From positions 24,132 to 88,131 of the forward strand of contig JADGJC010000167.1 of NCBI GenBank assembly GCA_027596075.1: a stretch of DNA of 64,000 bases, written 5' to 3'. Position 1 is the stretch's first letter. The number at the start of each line of letters is the position of its first letter. The DNA comes from Rhizophlyctis rosea (Eukaryota > Chytridiomycota > Chytridiomycetes > Rhizophlyctidales > Rhizophlyctidaceae). The position numbers were made by a program, and so were the translations under genes. This document shows positions 45,686-56,906 of the stretch, in pieces. The notes below the pieces were generated by a model. The model was not told the origin of the DNA and made no database searches. It was given only the letters and a program-made list of their open reading frames with translations.

Positions 45686-46194
45686 TCAAATAATCTCACA
45701 CCCTCCCCCGCTAGCCTTCTTCGTGAAAGGGTTGTCAGCGGCGGCCGCGGCATTCGTGAGTGGCTCTGCGGTGGCGTTGACGTATGTCATCAGGCTAGTG
45801 TGGTCAATGGAAGACGAGTGAGGAATGGTTCATGGCACAGGACTGTAAAGAAGAGAGGAAAAGTCACGCACTTCTTTGCGGCTTCAGATACTCGCACGCG
45901 CGGGAGCTCTTCTTCTTGGCGAAGACGCTCGTTTAGGGCTGTGTGGTAAGTTTTTGTATAGTGTTGAGGGAACGTCGATGTGAAAGATGGGGATGAGGTC
46001 CATGGGGATTGCGAGGAGTTGCGAATTGAGTCATAAGCGCGTGATTGTGATTGAAGTCCAGGAATGCGGTATGTTAGTTTCTTGCAACTTTAAAAATGAC
46101 TGAACAATCCACCGAATTTTTTTTTGACGAACTATGTGGTCGGTAGAAGGAATCGATACGTACCCAACAATTTCTGAAGCTTCAAGTCTGACAT
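45686..46194 (-). CDS. Heterotrimeric G-protein gamma subunit
   Basis: Exons 46194-46164, 45938-45872 and 45794-45686; introns are GT-AG and phases 1 and 2 agree. The 68-residue product starts MSDLKLQKLL, continues LNERLRQEEELPRVRVSEAA (the helical G-beta-binding part), then NLMTYVNATAEPL and DNPF, and ends with the CAAX box Cys-Glu-Ile-Ile directly before TGA. This matches fungal G-gamma proteins in order and length. The protein would be prenylated, trimmed and carboxymethylated, anchoring G-beta-gamma to the plasma membrane for pheromone or nutrient receptor signalling. It cannot be seen without splicing, as no exon exceeds 36 codons. The last residue before PF (DNPF) matches the conserved NPF turn of G-gamma subunits. 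Confidence 0.85.
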
Positions 46195-47105
46195 GATGAG
46201 GAGGTTTCGAGCGTTGCAGTGCTATCTGATTCAAGCGAACACAGGCGGACAGGACACTGCTGCGGTTTGGATTTCGTGTATGCTTCACAAGAGGCGGTCC
46301 ACTTTGCTATGACGATATGAAAATCAAGAAGACTTGTAGGAAGAGAGTAGCAAGCAGAAAGAACTTGGAAAAGTGAGAGCCCGTGTTGTCAATATCAATG
46401 TGGCGCAGGTGGATTATCAAAGCATCATTATGAAATCTGTGATCTGCCAAACTCGATCAAGTTCTGTGAATCTGTGTGAGTAGCAACCAGAGAGCATTGC
46501 CGTTGATGACCAATTCTATGTTGTTCCGCTTTTTCTCGATGAACAAAAACGTCGCATACTACAAAGATATGATATTCAGGAGTCTGCACTCCTCACATTG
46601 GATGTATCACAAAATTAGACATTGGAATAGTTTACAATTGGACGTTGGGCTTCCCGAATTCCAACGCGTTGGATCCAATTGGAATGGGAGTGGATTCGAG
46701 GATATCAGTTCGCGAGGCTGAAAAAGCGTATGCGATAGAAAGTAGTCGGCCCCATCTGCGCTCCGAGGGCGTTGAAAACGCTGGGAAAGGTGACAGAGTG
46801 AATCTCAGAAAGTTTAAGCGCGTGCCACAAAACTTGTGGAGATCGAATCAGCTAGGCCTTGCGGAATCCCTGCAAACCGCTACCATCCGGGTGAAACCAT
46901 GATGATTCAGATTTTATGTCTCGCACAAGCTTCTTGGAATTCGCGAAAGCTATCTCAGTCGTCCACATTCTCCGCTACATCTTTCTGGTCCTTCAAACAC
47001 TCCCTGTCAGTATTGTGCCATCGAACACGCCTGCGACAAGATTCATTGCGTTATTAGTACAACCTTGGCAGCAACCACAGTCGGTTATCAACTACACTGT
47101 CCTCC
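46195..47105. other. Intergenic between divergent genes
   Basis: Should hold the promoters of the G-gamma gene (-) and of HNH-like paralogue H2 (+). An open frame at 46916-47191 (plus) looks hydrophobic and basic but overlaps the start of H2 in another frame; it could be an upstream exon of H2 that I could not join. Confidence 0.4.
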
Positions 47106-48654
47106 ATGCTCTCTTATCTTACACCTTCCTGTCCGTCTTTAATCCTGCCGCGAACCGTGACGCCCCTATGCTTCCCATCATCACATCATAGCTTATCCCT
47201 CTGCCTGCGCTCCACCAGCTTGCAACAGAAACGGAAAGACAAAGAAAGCGCGAGATTGTGGAGGGAAAATCAGACTGAGGAACAGAAGACAAAGCGCCGG
47301 ATGACCCGGAGATTGTGGTGGGACAGCCTTCCATTTCAAAAGAAAGGGGAATATAGGCTATGCAAAGCTAAGCGAGCCAAGCTTTATGTAAGTTGACAAA
47401 CTCCTTGTGCTCATCAATTCATTGACTTCTGATGTCCTTCTTGGAATTCATGAGCAAATCTTCCGCTAGAGAGAGGAGGCGAGATTGGCTCCTAAATTGG
47501 GAGCAACAACCAGTTGTTCTCGATGCGGAAGCAGACGACCATTGGAAGAATTTTCCCTGAATGACCAGAAGACTTCCTACCACACCGCTTGTGACCGTTG
47601 TCTGAGTGTGGCCAAAAAGCAGTACAGGGTACGAAAGGAAATCGATTCGTGACCTATTGTATTGGCTAGAAACCATCGTAGACTAGGACAACAACCTTCA
47701 TCTGCCGTATTATTTCGAACATCCGACACTCCGACATCCAGAGACAGTCCGACCATGCCCGTGCCATACCAAATTTCATACTTCCACCAATATCAGCCTA
47801 TCAACAAGTCGTTCACAACATGTCAAATAACAATGATGGTAGATGTGAGCATTGCTGCAGCAGCAAACTCCAACACGTCGGAGGCGACCCAATCCTCTCT
47901 GCCTCGCTCGACCGAGAGTCAAACCACCTGCCATATTTACATAAGGATCAAAAATTGTCACTTACTTGTATAGCTTGCAACCGGTAAGCTGCATTTATGT
48001 AAAGCCTTTTCAGTATTTACAACACTCACTAGCACAAGCAGAGCTAAACAAGGGTTTCCATTGTCGTTTCTGCAAAATTTCTTTCGCAAAATCATTTCGG
48101 CTGGAGCAACTAAACAAGATTCTGAACCCTTCCTAGTACCCGACTCGTTGGAAACTATATACCGTCAACTCAGACGAATTCATAAACAACATCGGCAGTA
48201 TGACCAGCAACGTCGGCAAGGCGTTGCATCCGATGAACTGTCCATCGAGCAGGCACCAACAGCAACTTTATCTGATCTACTTCTCCTCGCTCAAAAACAA
48301 CCAATCTGTCAAGTCACCAATATTCCGGTACTATGGAGCAAAGATACAGGCGGGAAGAACGCGATGGTTAGGGCATCCTTTGACCGGATAGTGAGTAGCA
48401 AGGTAGATTCTGACGGACAATCAATCAAGATGCTTCACTCGGTCAACAATCTGCAAGTTACTTGTCGTGGAATCAATTACATAAAAAACCGGGTATCGAA
48501 TGAAGAGATTGCAGAATGGGTTCAGAACATAAGGACCAATCCACTGTTGCATAGGAAGCTGGAAATGACGAAGGAGGCGGATGAGATCGACGTGGGTAGG
48601 GGATTGACGGCAGAACCCGGGGCGGTCGACGATAGGGAGGCGGGGATCTATTAA
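47106..48654 (+). CDS. Tandem HNH-like family, paralogue H2 (451 aa)
   Basis: Exons 47106-47387, 47470-47628, 47682-47983 and 48042-48654; all phases agree. The N terminus (MLSYLTPSCPSLILPRTVTP) is free of acidic residues, as in H1. Only two Trp-rich units remain (RLWRENQTEEQK, RLWWDSLPFQKK), and the N-terminal Cys motif of H1 and H3 is missing, so the 5' end is either shortened or an upstream exon was missed. The 159-bp exon encodes a zinc-ribbon-like CSRCG ... CDRCL. The 302-bp exon encodes module 1 (GRCEHC, SLDRES, CIACN). The last exon has CQVTNIPVLW, SFDRIVS, HSVNNLQVTCRGINYIKN (module 2). No lesions found. Exon sizes and phases match H3 exactly for the middle two exons. Confidence 0.7.
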
Positions 48655-49019
48655 TAAATAGGCCGTTCGTGGTGAAGACTAGTCGTGTAAAGAATTAGTA
48701 GCTCCAGGAATCATTTGGGATATGGGCATTTTGCGACTTTGTGGGCTGCGTCCGGCTTACATCCCACTGCTTGTGTTGACGGTCTGCTGCTCCGTGTTTG
48801 CACAAATGCTAAACTTTCTGGATGAACTTTTCGAGAGACCGTCTTGTTGGCCCCTGCTGTTGTGGTTTGCGGAATGGTAATAAAAAGTAAAAATATTACC
48901 AGACCATCTCAGCCCAAATTCTACCTTGGGAGGAAATGAGCAATTCTCATGTTGAGCAAAACAGATGATAAAGCTATCCTAACAACGCAGCAATTACCCC
49001 TACCCTTCTCTCCTCCATC
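48655..49019. other. Intergenic between convergent genes
   Basis: 3' flanks of H2 (+) and F-box copy C (-). No gene seen. Confidence 0.4.
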
Positions 49020-50452
49020 CTACGCATCCGTCTCAGACAAACAAAAGAACCCACCAAGCCAATACTCCCTCCACTCCCAATCCACCCTCTCCATCCAATT
49101 CGTCAACGCCCTCCACCGAAACCCAGCATAATTCTCATACCACCGGACCATCCACATATGATGAATCTGCGACGGCCTCCAGCCAAATCGGCCGCTCATG
49201 ATAAATCCATGCAGGATCCGAGAATTATTGGTCATCGGATCAGCGACGTAATGCTTTTTTGGTTGATCAGGATGGGGTTCGGTGGAAGCCTCGAAGAGCG
49301 CCGTCATGAGGAGATGGTTCAGGTTGTCAGGATCGGGTTCGGCGAGCATTGGATGGGGTTCAGGTCGCCGGCCGCGGGATAGCCATTTGTACCCGGAATA
49401 GTGCTCCCTCAGTGCTATAATCCCCTCACACCACCCACTCAGATCTTCACCATCCTCAATGTAAGCAGTAAGATCATAGTACAGATGAGTCTGAGTGACA
49501 ACGGCGCCTTTGGAAACAAGTTCTTCGATTTGGCCGATGAAGCATCTGCCCATTGCAATACGGAGTTCTGCGGTGAGGTGATGACGGCGAGGGATGGCGC
49601 CTGGGAACTCGTTCAATAATTCGACCCAAACGTCGCAATTTGGGTTGGTGTCCATCACGTATTCGATTTGTTTTAGGAACGCGTCATATTCGGAGTCGGA
49701 GGCCTTCGATACCATTGATGTAAGGAGTTCCAAAGTGTCCTCCTCCATGACGAATGCATCGAGTCGCGGGAGGATATCCAGAAGTGTTAGGTTGGCCGTA
49801 TTTGCGGATGGGTCAGAAGAACACGTTCCGCGTCTGTGACGTCTGCAAAGAATCCGCGGGTGCAGAAGTATTCGTTTACAGGGTATCTCTCATGGGCGAG
49901 CTGCTTTACGAGCTCCAATTCGATTTCCTCAGGCTTGTCGGCATCGGGGATTGCAGCAAACCGTTCGGTGGACCAACTGATTTGAGATTCGTTGTGGCTG
50001 AATGCGCTGAGCACATCCATGGTCTCAAAAACGTCCTTGTACCAACATGCTGCTTTGGCGACAAATTGTCCATACACAGACGTAAAACCCTTCTTCTTCC
50101 GGATCTTGTCGAAGAAAATCTCGACATAAAGGAGGGGTGGTTTGGCACCAGTGATGATCGCGTCCAAGACGGGTTCATGCAGAGCCCAAAACGGAAAGCT
50201 TGAGAGGAGGGCCAGCGAATGATAGGGTGGGTTGGATCGGAGAAGGGAAACGACGATTCGCGGGTGTCGCAGGAATGCATGAAGACGTCTGCATGTGACT
50301 GAAAGGCGATGGATGTAGCGGTACGGTCGGTAACGATGCTTGGCGCTCTTCCCAGGATTGTTTGACGTCAACGGAAGCCATGTGAGAATAGCGCAAAGGA
50401 CATCATCATTGATTGCGGAAAGGGTGGGAACGGAGCCTTCGTTATTCATCAT
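49020..50452 (-). pseudogene. F-box-like family, copy C, one frameshift
   Basis: Residues 10-70 of the first frame (from 50452) carry the F-box-like part: INDDVLCAILTWLPL, a short insertion, then LSVTCRRLHAFLRHP. The middle blocks LALLSSFPFWA, KPPLLYVEIFF and HERYPVNEYF match copies A and D. Near 49795 the homologous block (ANLTLLDILPRL) continues in a frame that needs one more base, and it joins without further break to the second frame ending at 49020 (WCEGIIALRE, EPHPMLAE, DNLNHLLMTALFEA), which matches copy E. No intron with GT-AG ends bridges the shift, so a one-base deletion is the simplest reading. If the base is a sequence error, the protein would be near 475 residues and functional. 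Confidence 0.65.
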
Positions 50453-51732
50453 ATTATATCGTCGATTCTAAACCTTGCCGTGAACGGAAGTCAGCAATTC
50501 TCCCGTCTGGTGAAGCACTTGTCACCCCTCAACGACGTGAAGGTCACACTTACAAAGTATACACAGTGTGCGCGAAAAACAAAACAGCCAACAAGTGTCC
50601 TAACCCTCACACTACCAATATATCAAAAAAAAACTGACACAGTTTGCCGGTGTTAGACAAAAGGCTCGTAGTGGTGTGGGCCCAACTCCCACGGCATGCA
50701 GTTCAGAACTTACGCTCGGCAACAGCGTGCCTTCCTTTTGTGAGTACTAAGATGAAAGTCTGAGTTGAACTCTGCAGGAGACTCAAAGCTGCAGTGCCGG
50801 GGGGAAGTGGCCGGAATTGTGCAAGGATAGTGCGAGTGGTGGGTCACAGGTAACCGAAGAGATTAGAAGGGCGGAACGGGACGAGTACGACTCAATAAAG
50901 TGATTGCAGGTGATTCGTTATTCCCACGTCGCCGAAGCTGGACAAAGCGGGTGTGGATTGCTACGCGGAAATCAAATGACGTTACAAGGAGATGATGGAA
51001 GCGAGGAAACCTGAGAAAACACAACCAGACGAGTTGTGGCTTGTCAGGCGTGGTGTGGGTCCATGCCAGACGGGGGTCAGGGTCCAGGGACTCTGTCGTT
51101 GCTTTCGCCTTTCCACTCTTTCCTTTGGGTTTACAATAACGATCATCAATAAAGTATCAACACACTGCTCAACTGCAACTGCAGTGTGTGTATCAGTTTG
51201 TTGTTTCCCGCTACTTTGCTTCTCATCAATTGTCCTGAGGCTCGTTGAATGATTAGTGATGATGTTTTGGAGTTTTTTTCCCGAAATAACGGACAGCCGT
51301 GTCATGGTTTACCTACGAATTGCTGAAAACACAGCTGGAGGAGTTGGAAGGTCTGGACCGTAATGACCAGCTGTATCTGTTGTCGACATAGGAAGGCTTC
51401 ATTGATAGGCACCTGTGCAAATTCGAAGGCTACATGATCTTGGGTTTGATAGTTTTAGGAACACCTAAAATGTTTTAAGGTAGCAATGTCGCAGATGGGT
51501 CGCGGAGCAGTTTGAAAGCCGGGGATGGCTTGGTGACAACTAGTGACCTTTGAAAGGATTACAATCGCAGTTTTTCTTCGTCCTTTTCCGGTGATAACCT
51601 TTCGCGGTTTCAATCATAGGGGGATGCGGAATCACAAATCACACAAAGATTAAGTTTGCTTGTTCCAAGGTTGGCTATGTCACAGCAATTGGGGTTTGGC
51701 CATTTTGGATCCATCGACTGCCAATGTCGTTA
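50453..51732. other. Intergenic, about 1.3 kb
   Basis: Left end is the promoter of F-box copy C. The right half is the 3' flank of H3. Nothing else recognised. Confidence 0.4.
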
Positions 51733-53659
51733 TTACAGACGGCCTGTTTCTATCTTACTACTCTGTCCTACATCCGTATGGTCCAGCACTACATCTTCGT
51801 CCTCCTGCTTCTTTCCGCCATATCCATCCAACTCTTCTGTCAGCTTTAACTTATCACGTAATCTCTGATTACTCCTAATGTTTTCTACCCAAGCCCTGAT
51901 ATCCTCATTGGAAGCTACATTTTTTGCAAAGTTAACTGCACGACAGGTGACCTGGAGATTGTCAATGCTGTGCAGCATTTTGATCCGCTGACCCTCATCA
52001 TCGGTCCGTTCGCTTACAATACGGTCGAAGGAGGCATTCAGGAGAGGGTTATGGATGGCATTTCCACCATCGGCATCGTTGGTGTGCCGCCAGCGGACGG
52101 GAACCCCAGTGATCTGGCAGTGTGCTTGAAGTTGACTCAGGTTCAGCAGTTGGTGGAGTGATGCGGTTGCTCCTTCCACCCGGTAGGGACTCTGCGTGAC
52201 GGCAGCCCGCTCTCTGCGCTTGCGGTCAAAACTTCGGTGTGAAGAATGGAATTTGGATATGATCCTAATAGTCTGAGCACTCAAGTTCGCAATTGAGACG
52301 GTAGTACTGGCATCTGCTTCCTTTACCGAGATAATTTCTCGGAACAGGTTCCGCAGAGCACTAATTGGAAAGTGACCTCTTGCCCTGAATGATGAATGGT
52401 GTCAGTCATGCATATGTGGGAGACCGATATTGAGAAGCATTACCGATTGCAAGCCAAGCATGCAAGGTATAAGCGCTGGTTTGGATGAATGTACGGCAGG
52501 AGATTGAATTCGCGATCTGGAGAGACGCTGAAGATGGGGTGCCGCCCTTCAAACCGTAGTTGACTAGTGCAACAATGGTCACAATGTCCATCGTTAGACT
52601 GCACGAGGTTTTGCAGAAGCTCGCGATATCCAAAGATGGATGGAATCTTGAAAGCGGATATTCTGTGGATGGGCCGGGCTTGGCGCTTAATATCTTTCTG
52701 CCGCATGTCTGTGCTCAATGCTCCGACGAACGCAGTCACATCTCTCTGTAATCTCAGATTAGTCTTCATGCAGGGCTGCATAAGTGATGTGTCAAGCAGA
52801 CTCACTCTGTAATTGGCCCTTTCAGCTTTCAAACACCGGTTGCATGTAAGATGGTGAACTCCAGTTTTGCGGTTCCATGAGAAGGTGACCAATGGTTGGA
52901 CTCCGCAAGAGCGACAGAACTTTGTTGTTGCTTCCGGCATGAGCAGTTTTCGAGCTTCCGCACTCTGCAAACTGGTCGCATCAGGGAAGTGACCATTGCC
53001 TCTCCTCCAATGATGCTGGAGATTACCATCCATCTTCTGCGCTCACGCTGTTTGAGTCGCGTTGCTTTCCTCTGCTGATCATTGAGAGCGTCCCACCACT
53101 TTTTCGCACTCTTTAATTTGCTCAACCGGTCCCTTTCTTTCTGCTCCGCGCTTCTTTTGAGACGCCATCGTCTGCCGTATTCGAGGTTTTTCAATCTGTC
53201 CCTTTCCTTATCTTCTTCACTACGACATTCGCGCCAGGTCTTATGGCGAGTCCGACAGTCGACGCAAGTTTTCAAAACTTCTGTTCCCTGCAGAAATTGT
53301 TGACTTGGTCGAAAGTGGCCTCCACCACTGCACCACCACATGGTGGACCCAGCGGGATCTCTTTGTGATATTCTGCAAGTAGGGGCTGCATTTGCTGCTT
53401 GTAGGAACTTGGTAAGCCTCCTAACATGCGCGGCCCTGGAATTGGAGGGTGCATCACTCTGGGTGGTTAACAGGCGAATCGGGAGGGTAAGAAGTGGTCG
53501 ACTCAGGTGATGGGAACATTGAGAAGGCTTCGGTTTTCTCGGTTTACTGAGTACGGAGTGACGCGTTTCGCAAGCGTAGCGCCACACGGAGGCAGCAAGA
53601 TTTAGTAGGACCGGCATTATGTTCTTCTTTGAGAAGCTGGTCTTCGTTTTATGTTCCAA
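51733..53659 (-). CDS. Tandem HNH-like family, paralogue H3 (about 581 aa)
   Basis: Exons 53659-53027, 52964-52806, 52745-52444 and 52384-51733; phases 0, 0 and 2 agree. The second ATG (53617, MPVLLNLAASVWRYACETRH) gives a better mitochondrial-type presequence and is a likely start (567 residues). An N-terminal Cys motif follows (WWCSGGGHF, KTCVDCRTRHKTW), then about three Trp-rich charged units (for example KKWWDALNDQQR), a zinc-ribbon-like exon (CRSCG ... CNRCL), module 1 (GHCDHC, SPDREF, CLACN) and module 2 (HCQITGVPVRW, ASFDRIVSER, HSIDNLQVTCRAVNFAKN). The 159-bp and 302-bp exons have exactly the lengths of their H2 counterparts, so the three genes share an ancestral intron-containing gene rather than retrocopies. 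No lesions seen. Confidence 0.75.
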
Positions 53660-55041
53660 GCGAAAGGAGATTTTGAGAATTTCGCAACAGATTGAGGGCT
53701 GGTGGATCTATGCGGGAGCAATCTCCGATCACATCACTGATGAGATGTCATCCATCGCTTTTGTTGGTTTTAAAACTTTCAAGATAGGATGACCTGATTA
53801 CAAAAGGAACACGGGTCGGCTGTCAACTCGGTGGAGGATCATAAACGACTTCCTTTGCCGCCGTTCATCAATGACGAATTGAGACTGTGGGGAAGGTGGA
53901 AGTGGGCATGGTTCGGGAGGCAAGGGCGAGCATTCGCTCAAAACAAAAAACACCCGAGCCAACTTGTTCCCTGCATTTGACAGATGACGAAGACTTTAGA
54001 ACAGCAATCTGCCACGGCCACACAACTGACATAAGGTTCTGTCATTTTCCTATGTCCCTATTGAGTCATCAGCCAGTGGAATGCAGTGGCGAGCTACATC
54101 GACCACACCACCATACTTTCAGATGACCGTCACATCACCTTCCATGCCGAAGAACGGCCCAACATCTTCCTCATCGACCAGTTCATCTAAATCAAGATCT
54201 TCTCACCCATACGCACCCTAATTCCAATGCAATCACCTCCGTTAGTCCAAATTCCGGACTTCACCAGCATTGAAAGATCGCCGACATTTGGCAGAGGGCA
54301 CGTTAGCCCACCAATCGGTAACAATATTGGACTGGAAGAATAAGATCCACTTCATTTTTGATTCTGTCCTCAAAATCACGGACTGCGGGAAGGACATATT
54401 GGCTAGATAGCGGTCGTGGAGGCAGTTGGTCATGTGGGTGCGGAATGTCGACGGCGACCTTGTTTTTAAGGCAAATGAGCGTGCTGTTGGTGTATGTTGC
54501 CGGTATTGCTACTGCCATTCAGTAGACGATATGGAGGAGATACCGCTTTTCCTTGCCCATGGACTCGGGAACTGGCGATGGGGCCATTCAATTCTGCAAC
54601 ACTTGCAACTCAAGGCAACTCTGGTTGGCATTTAGTCAATTATAAGACCTCATAAGTCCGCACACGGCCTACCCAACAAGCCTGATAACGACATTGCACC
54701 ACTCCATCTTCCCATCACTTTAACCCCATCCTGCAAATCAATCACTGACATTCCCACTCCCAACTACCACAACAGCGTGCGCGCATCTCGGTCAAAAAAA
54801 AACAGATGTTCTATTGCAATCAACCAAAACAAAAGAACATCACTTTCCCAACAGCACGATCCGCGAAAAACAAGCGAAAAACAAGCGACGAGAGGAGTCG
54901 ATGAAATTCACCTACTCAAATCTACAACAAGAACAGATGTCAATAAATGCCCACTCCGCTACAGAGAAAGGAAGTCTAAAACACACTATCCTCACCTCGC
55001 AACGACCGCCTCGTTCAAGCCCGGGAGATGGGGGAGCGGAT
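53660..55041. other. Intergenic, about 1.4 kb
   Basis: The left part should be the H3 promoter. No domain-bearing frame or exon chain found; the segment near 54780-54900 is A-rich. Confidence 0.4.
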
Positions 55042-55202
55042 CTATTTGCCGTGGATCTTGCAGCCCTAGACGTAATCGCGTGTGAGCGAGACATAACAAG
55101 AAGCGGGCTGCAGGACATAAGACGTACCTTGCACTGGCAAGAAGCACCGCAAGTGCACTGGTCGCCGCAGTTGTTGACGAGTTGGATGGTGGTGGCAGAC
55201 AT
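55042..55202 (-). CDS. Metallothionein, 32 residues, two exons
   Basis: Exon 1 (55202-55128) encodes MSATTIQLVNNCGDQCTCGA and continues S-C-Q-C-K; exon 2 (55065-55042) adds G-C-K-I-H-G-K and TAG. Donor GTACGT, acceptor CTAG, phase 0. The six cysteines are spaced C-x3-C-x-C-x3-C-x-C-x2-C, characteristic of small fungal copper metallothioneins that buffer Cu(I) or other thiophilic metals in the cytosol. There is no other residue class of note and no signal peptide. The upstream region contains a 5' UTR intron and a TATA-like site, as expected for a strongly inducible gene. The short exon 2 (7 codons) makes it easy to miss by automatic annotation. Confidence 0.8.
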
Positions 55203-55226
55203 GGTTTTTGTAAGTAGAGGTATGAA

Positions 55227-55303
55227 CTACGTTTGAGGAAGAGGAGTTAGCGTTAAGGGTTGTTGATAAGATGACCGGTCAAACAGAGGATGCAGACACT
55301 TAC
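55227..55303 (-). other. 5' UTR intron of the metallothionein gene
   Basis: Read on the minus strand, the donor GTAAGT begins at 55303 and the acceptor ACGTAG ends at 55227, with a fungal branch-site-like GCTAAC near 55255. The ATG follows 24 bases later. Length 77 nt, typical for this genome. Confidence 0.5.
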
Positions 55304-55378
55304 GATTAAGAGGTTCCGCACACAAAGCGTAAAGTAAAGAAGATAAAGACGATCAAAAAGGTGGGAGGGACCACGCGT

Positions 55379-55386
55379 CCTTTTAT
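55379..55386 (-). promoter_or_regulatory. TATA-like box of the metallothionein gene
   Basis: ATAAAAGG on the minus strand, about 75 bp upstream of the inferred 5' UTR intron. Confidence 0.4.
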
Positions 55387-56413
55387 GTACTTTTTTTATT
55401 TTCGGGATTGTGGGGTTTTCCGGGCAGTTCCGGGGCTTGCCTTCATGTGCTTGATGAATCAGCTGGCCGGGGAAGCTGCAGCAAAACCTACGCATCTGGA
55501 GCACTTGCAGCAGAAGGTGCTCACTGGGGAGGTACTCTTTCGGGCCTTGGTGGAAAGGAAGGAAAGCATGTCTGGGCTGGCTTCTTGACTTTCTTGGGGC
55601 AGCAAGGCCACAGCCTGCAGGCCTGCCTGCGCCTGGCCCGTCGTCCTTTGTTGAGCGGTTCCCCCAAAATGGTGGAGTGCAGCAGTATGCCCATTTTAGG
55701 GGAAATACGATCGGAGGGAAAACTCAGCGAAAAGCACGCAATTCCGGAAGGCAAAGGGAGGATTACTATCGAGATGAATAAGCAGCCTAGTGTCAGGATG
55801 AGTCAGGAACGTCATTGTCCAGGTCCTGGCCCGATGGCCGGATCACGATCTGAAGTCAAAACGCGTCGGGTGGGTTCCCGATGCGTGTGGGTTTCTCACC
55901 TCTCCCACCAAAATACCCACTCTATCGTCATGTCGCCTACTGCGTCAGACTGCAAACTGTCGACCAGCTCATCGTTACCAGAAGGGTTCCAAACCGTCGA
56001 GGGGAGATGATTTGAGACAATGCAATGGGCATAAAATCATGGGAATAGTGGGGATGGCTGTCGCTATCGGATCTCATTATGCGCCGTCTTCGGAAAAAAG
56101 GGGAGCTAGGAAACCGTGATGTAACTATTCTGTCAAATGTTTGACAGGTCGAGGAATCATCATGCTGTTCGATGATAATGAGGGTTGCCGCTGAGAATGG
56201 GAAGAAGCTTGACCGATGACGCCAGAGCGGTATCATGGCGCCGTAATGGCACTCACTCCCACAAAAGATATAAGTTCATGCCGGTTCTCCTGCCCCCTCC
56301 GACAAACTCATTTACCAACAACCCAAACATTCAAAACACACGCACCAAAAACACACCAAATACAAAACCCACACACACCCACACACACCACCCACCCCCC
56401 AACACACAACACA
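55387..56413. other. Intergenic between divergent small genes
   Basis: Promoter DNA of the metallothionein (-) and of the small acidic protein (+). A 200-codon open frame at 55408-56010 has no domain and runs through the metallothionein promoter; I do not call it. A CA-rich tract at about 56310-56410 forms the leader of the right-hand gene. Confidence 0.4.
56265..56272 (+). promoter_or_regulatory. TATA-like box before the small acidic protein gene
   Basis: GATATAAG about 145 bp before the ATG at 56414, followed by a long CA/C-rich pyrimidine-amino leader. Confidence 0.35.
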
Positions 56414-56906
56414 ATGTCCTCCAACATCGGCAAAGACCGCCAAACCGTCGCCGACGCCGAAGCCGACCAATTCTACGGCGACGACCAAGACGACTTTGCT
56501 CCCAAGAACGTCGACGTCGGATACTCTGAGCCCGCGCACAACACCCGCTCGCAGACTGGGCCGGCACCGGGGCTTGTCGGTAACTTGGGGGCGGATGAGA
56601 CTCCGTTGAGTCAGACTGTGAGCAAGGAGGAGGCGGAGACGTACCATGGCAGGCAGGGGTTTGCGAGTTTGCCTAAGGAGCAGGTGGTGAGTAGAGTCTT
56701 CTCGTTCTTTCGCCGTCTCTAATTGAGGTTGTAGGGTGGGGTTGGAAAAGGAAGCTGCCGTGTGCACTTCAACAGTGTCTCTTCACTTCAACACCTCATC
56801 TAACCAGCCCCTCTCCCTTCCCTTCTTACAGAGCGAGATCTCGAAGATGGCCAGCAAGGACACCGCCGACGCCGCCACCGTCGACAGCGAGAGGGGCTCC
56901 GCCTAA
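56414..56906 (+). CDS. Small acidic hydrophilic protein (115 aa), stress-like
   Basis: Exons 56414-56686 and 56832-56906 (donor GTGAGT, acceptor TTACAG, phase 0). The product begins MSSNIGKDRQTVADAEADQF and is rich in Asp, Glu, Ala, Gly and Gln, with no cysteine and no membrane segment; it ends in DTADAATVDSERGSA. It should be unstructured and soluble. Its layout (two exons, TATA-like box, charged low-complexity product) resembles the 83-residue protein at 18543-18893, which suggests similar stress- or spore-related expression, but no family is recognised. The A/C-rich leader is unusually purine-poor. Confidence 0.65.

Noticed and set aside
34197..53659. HNH-like family as a transposon-encoded nuclease (Fanzor, transposase or group I intron type)
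   Set aside because: No RuvC, DDE or LAGLIDADG motifs, no terminal inverted repeats noticed at the gene ends, and multiple conserved spliceosomal introns.
55408..56010. 200-codon plus-strand open frame
   Set aside because: It lies over the metallothionein promoter, shows no domain and has an ordinary random-frame composition.
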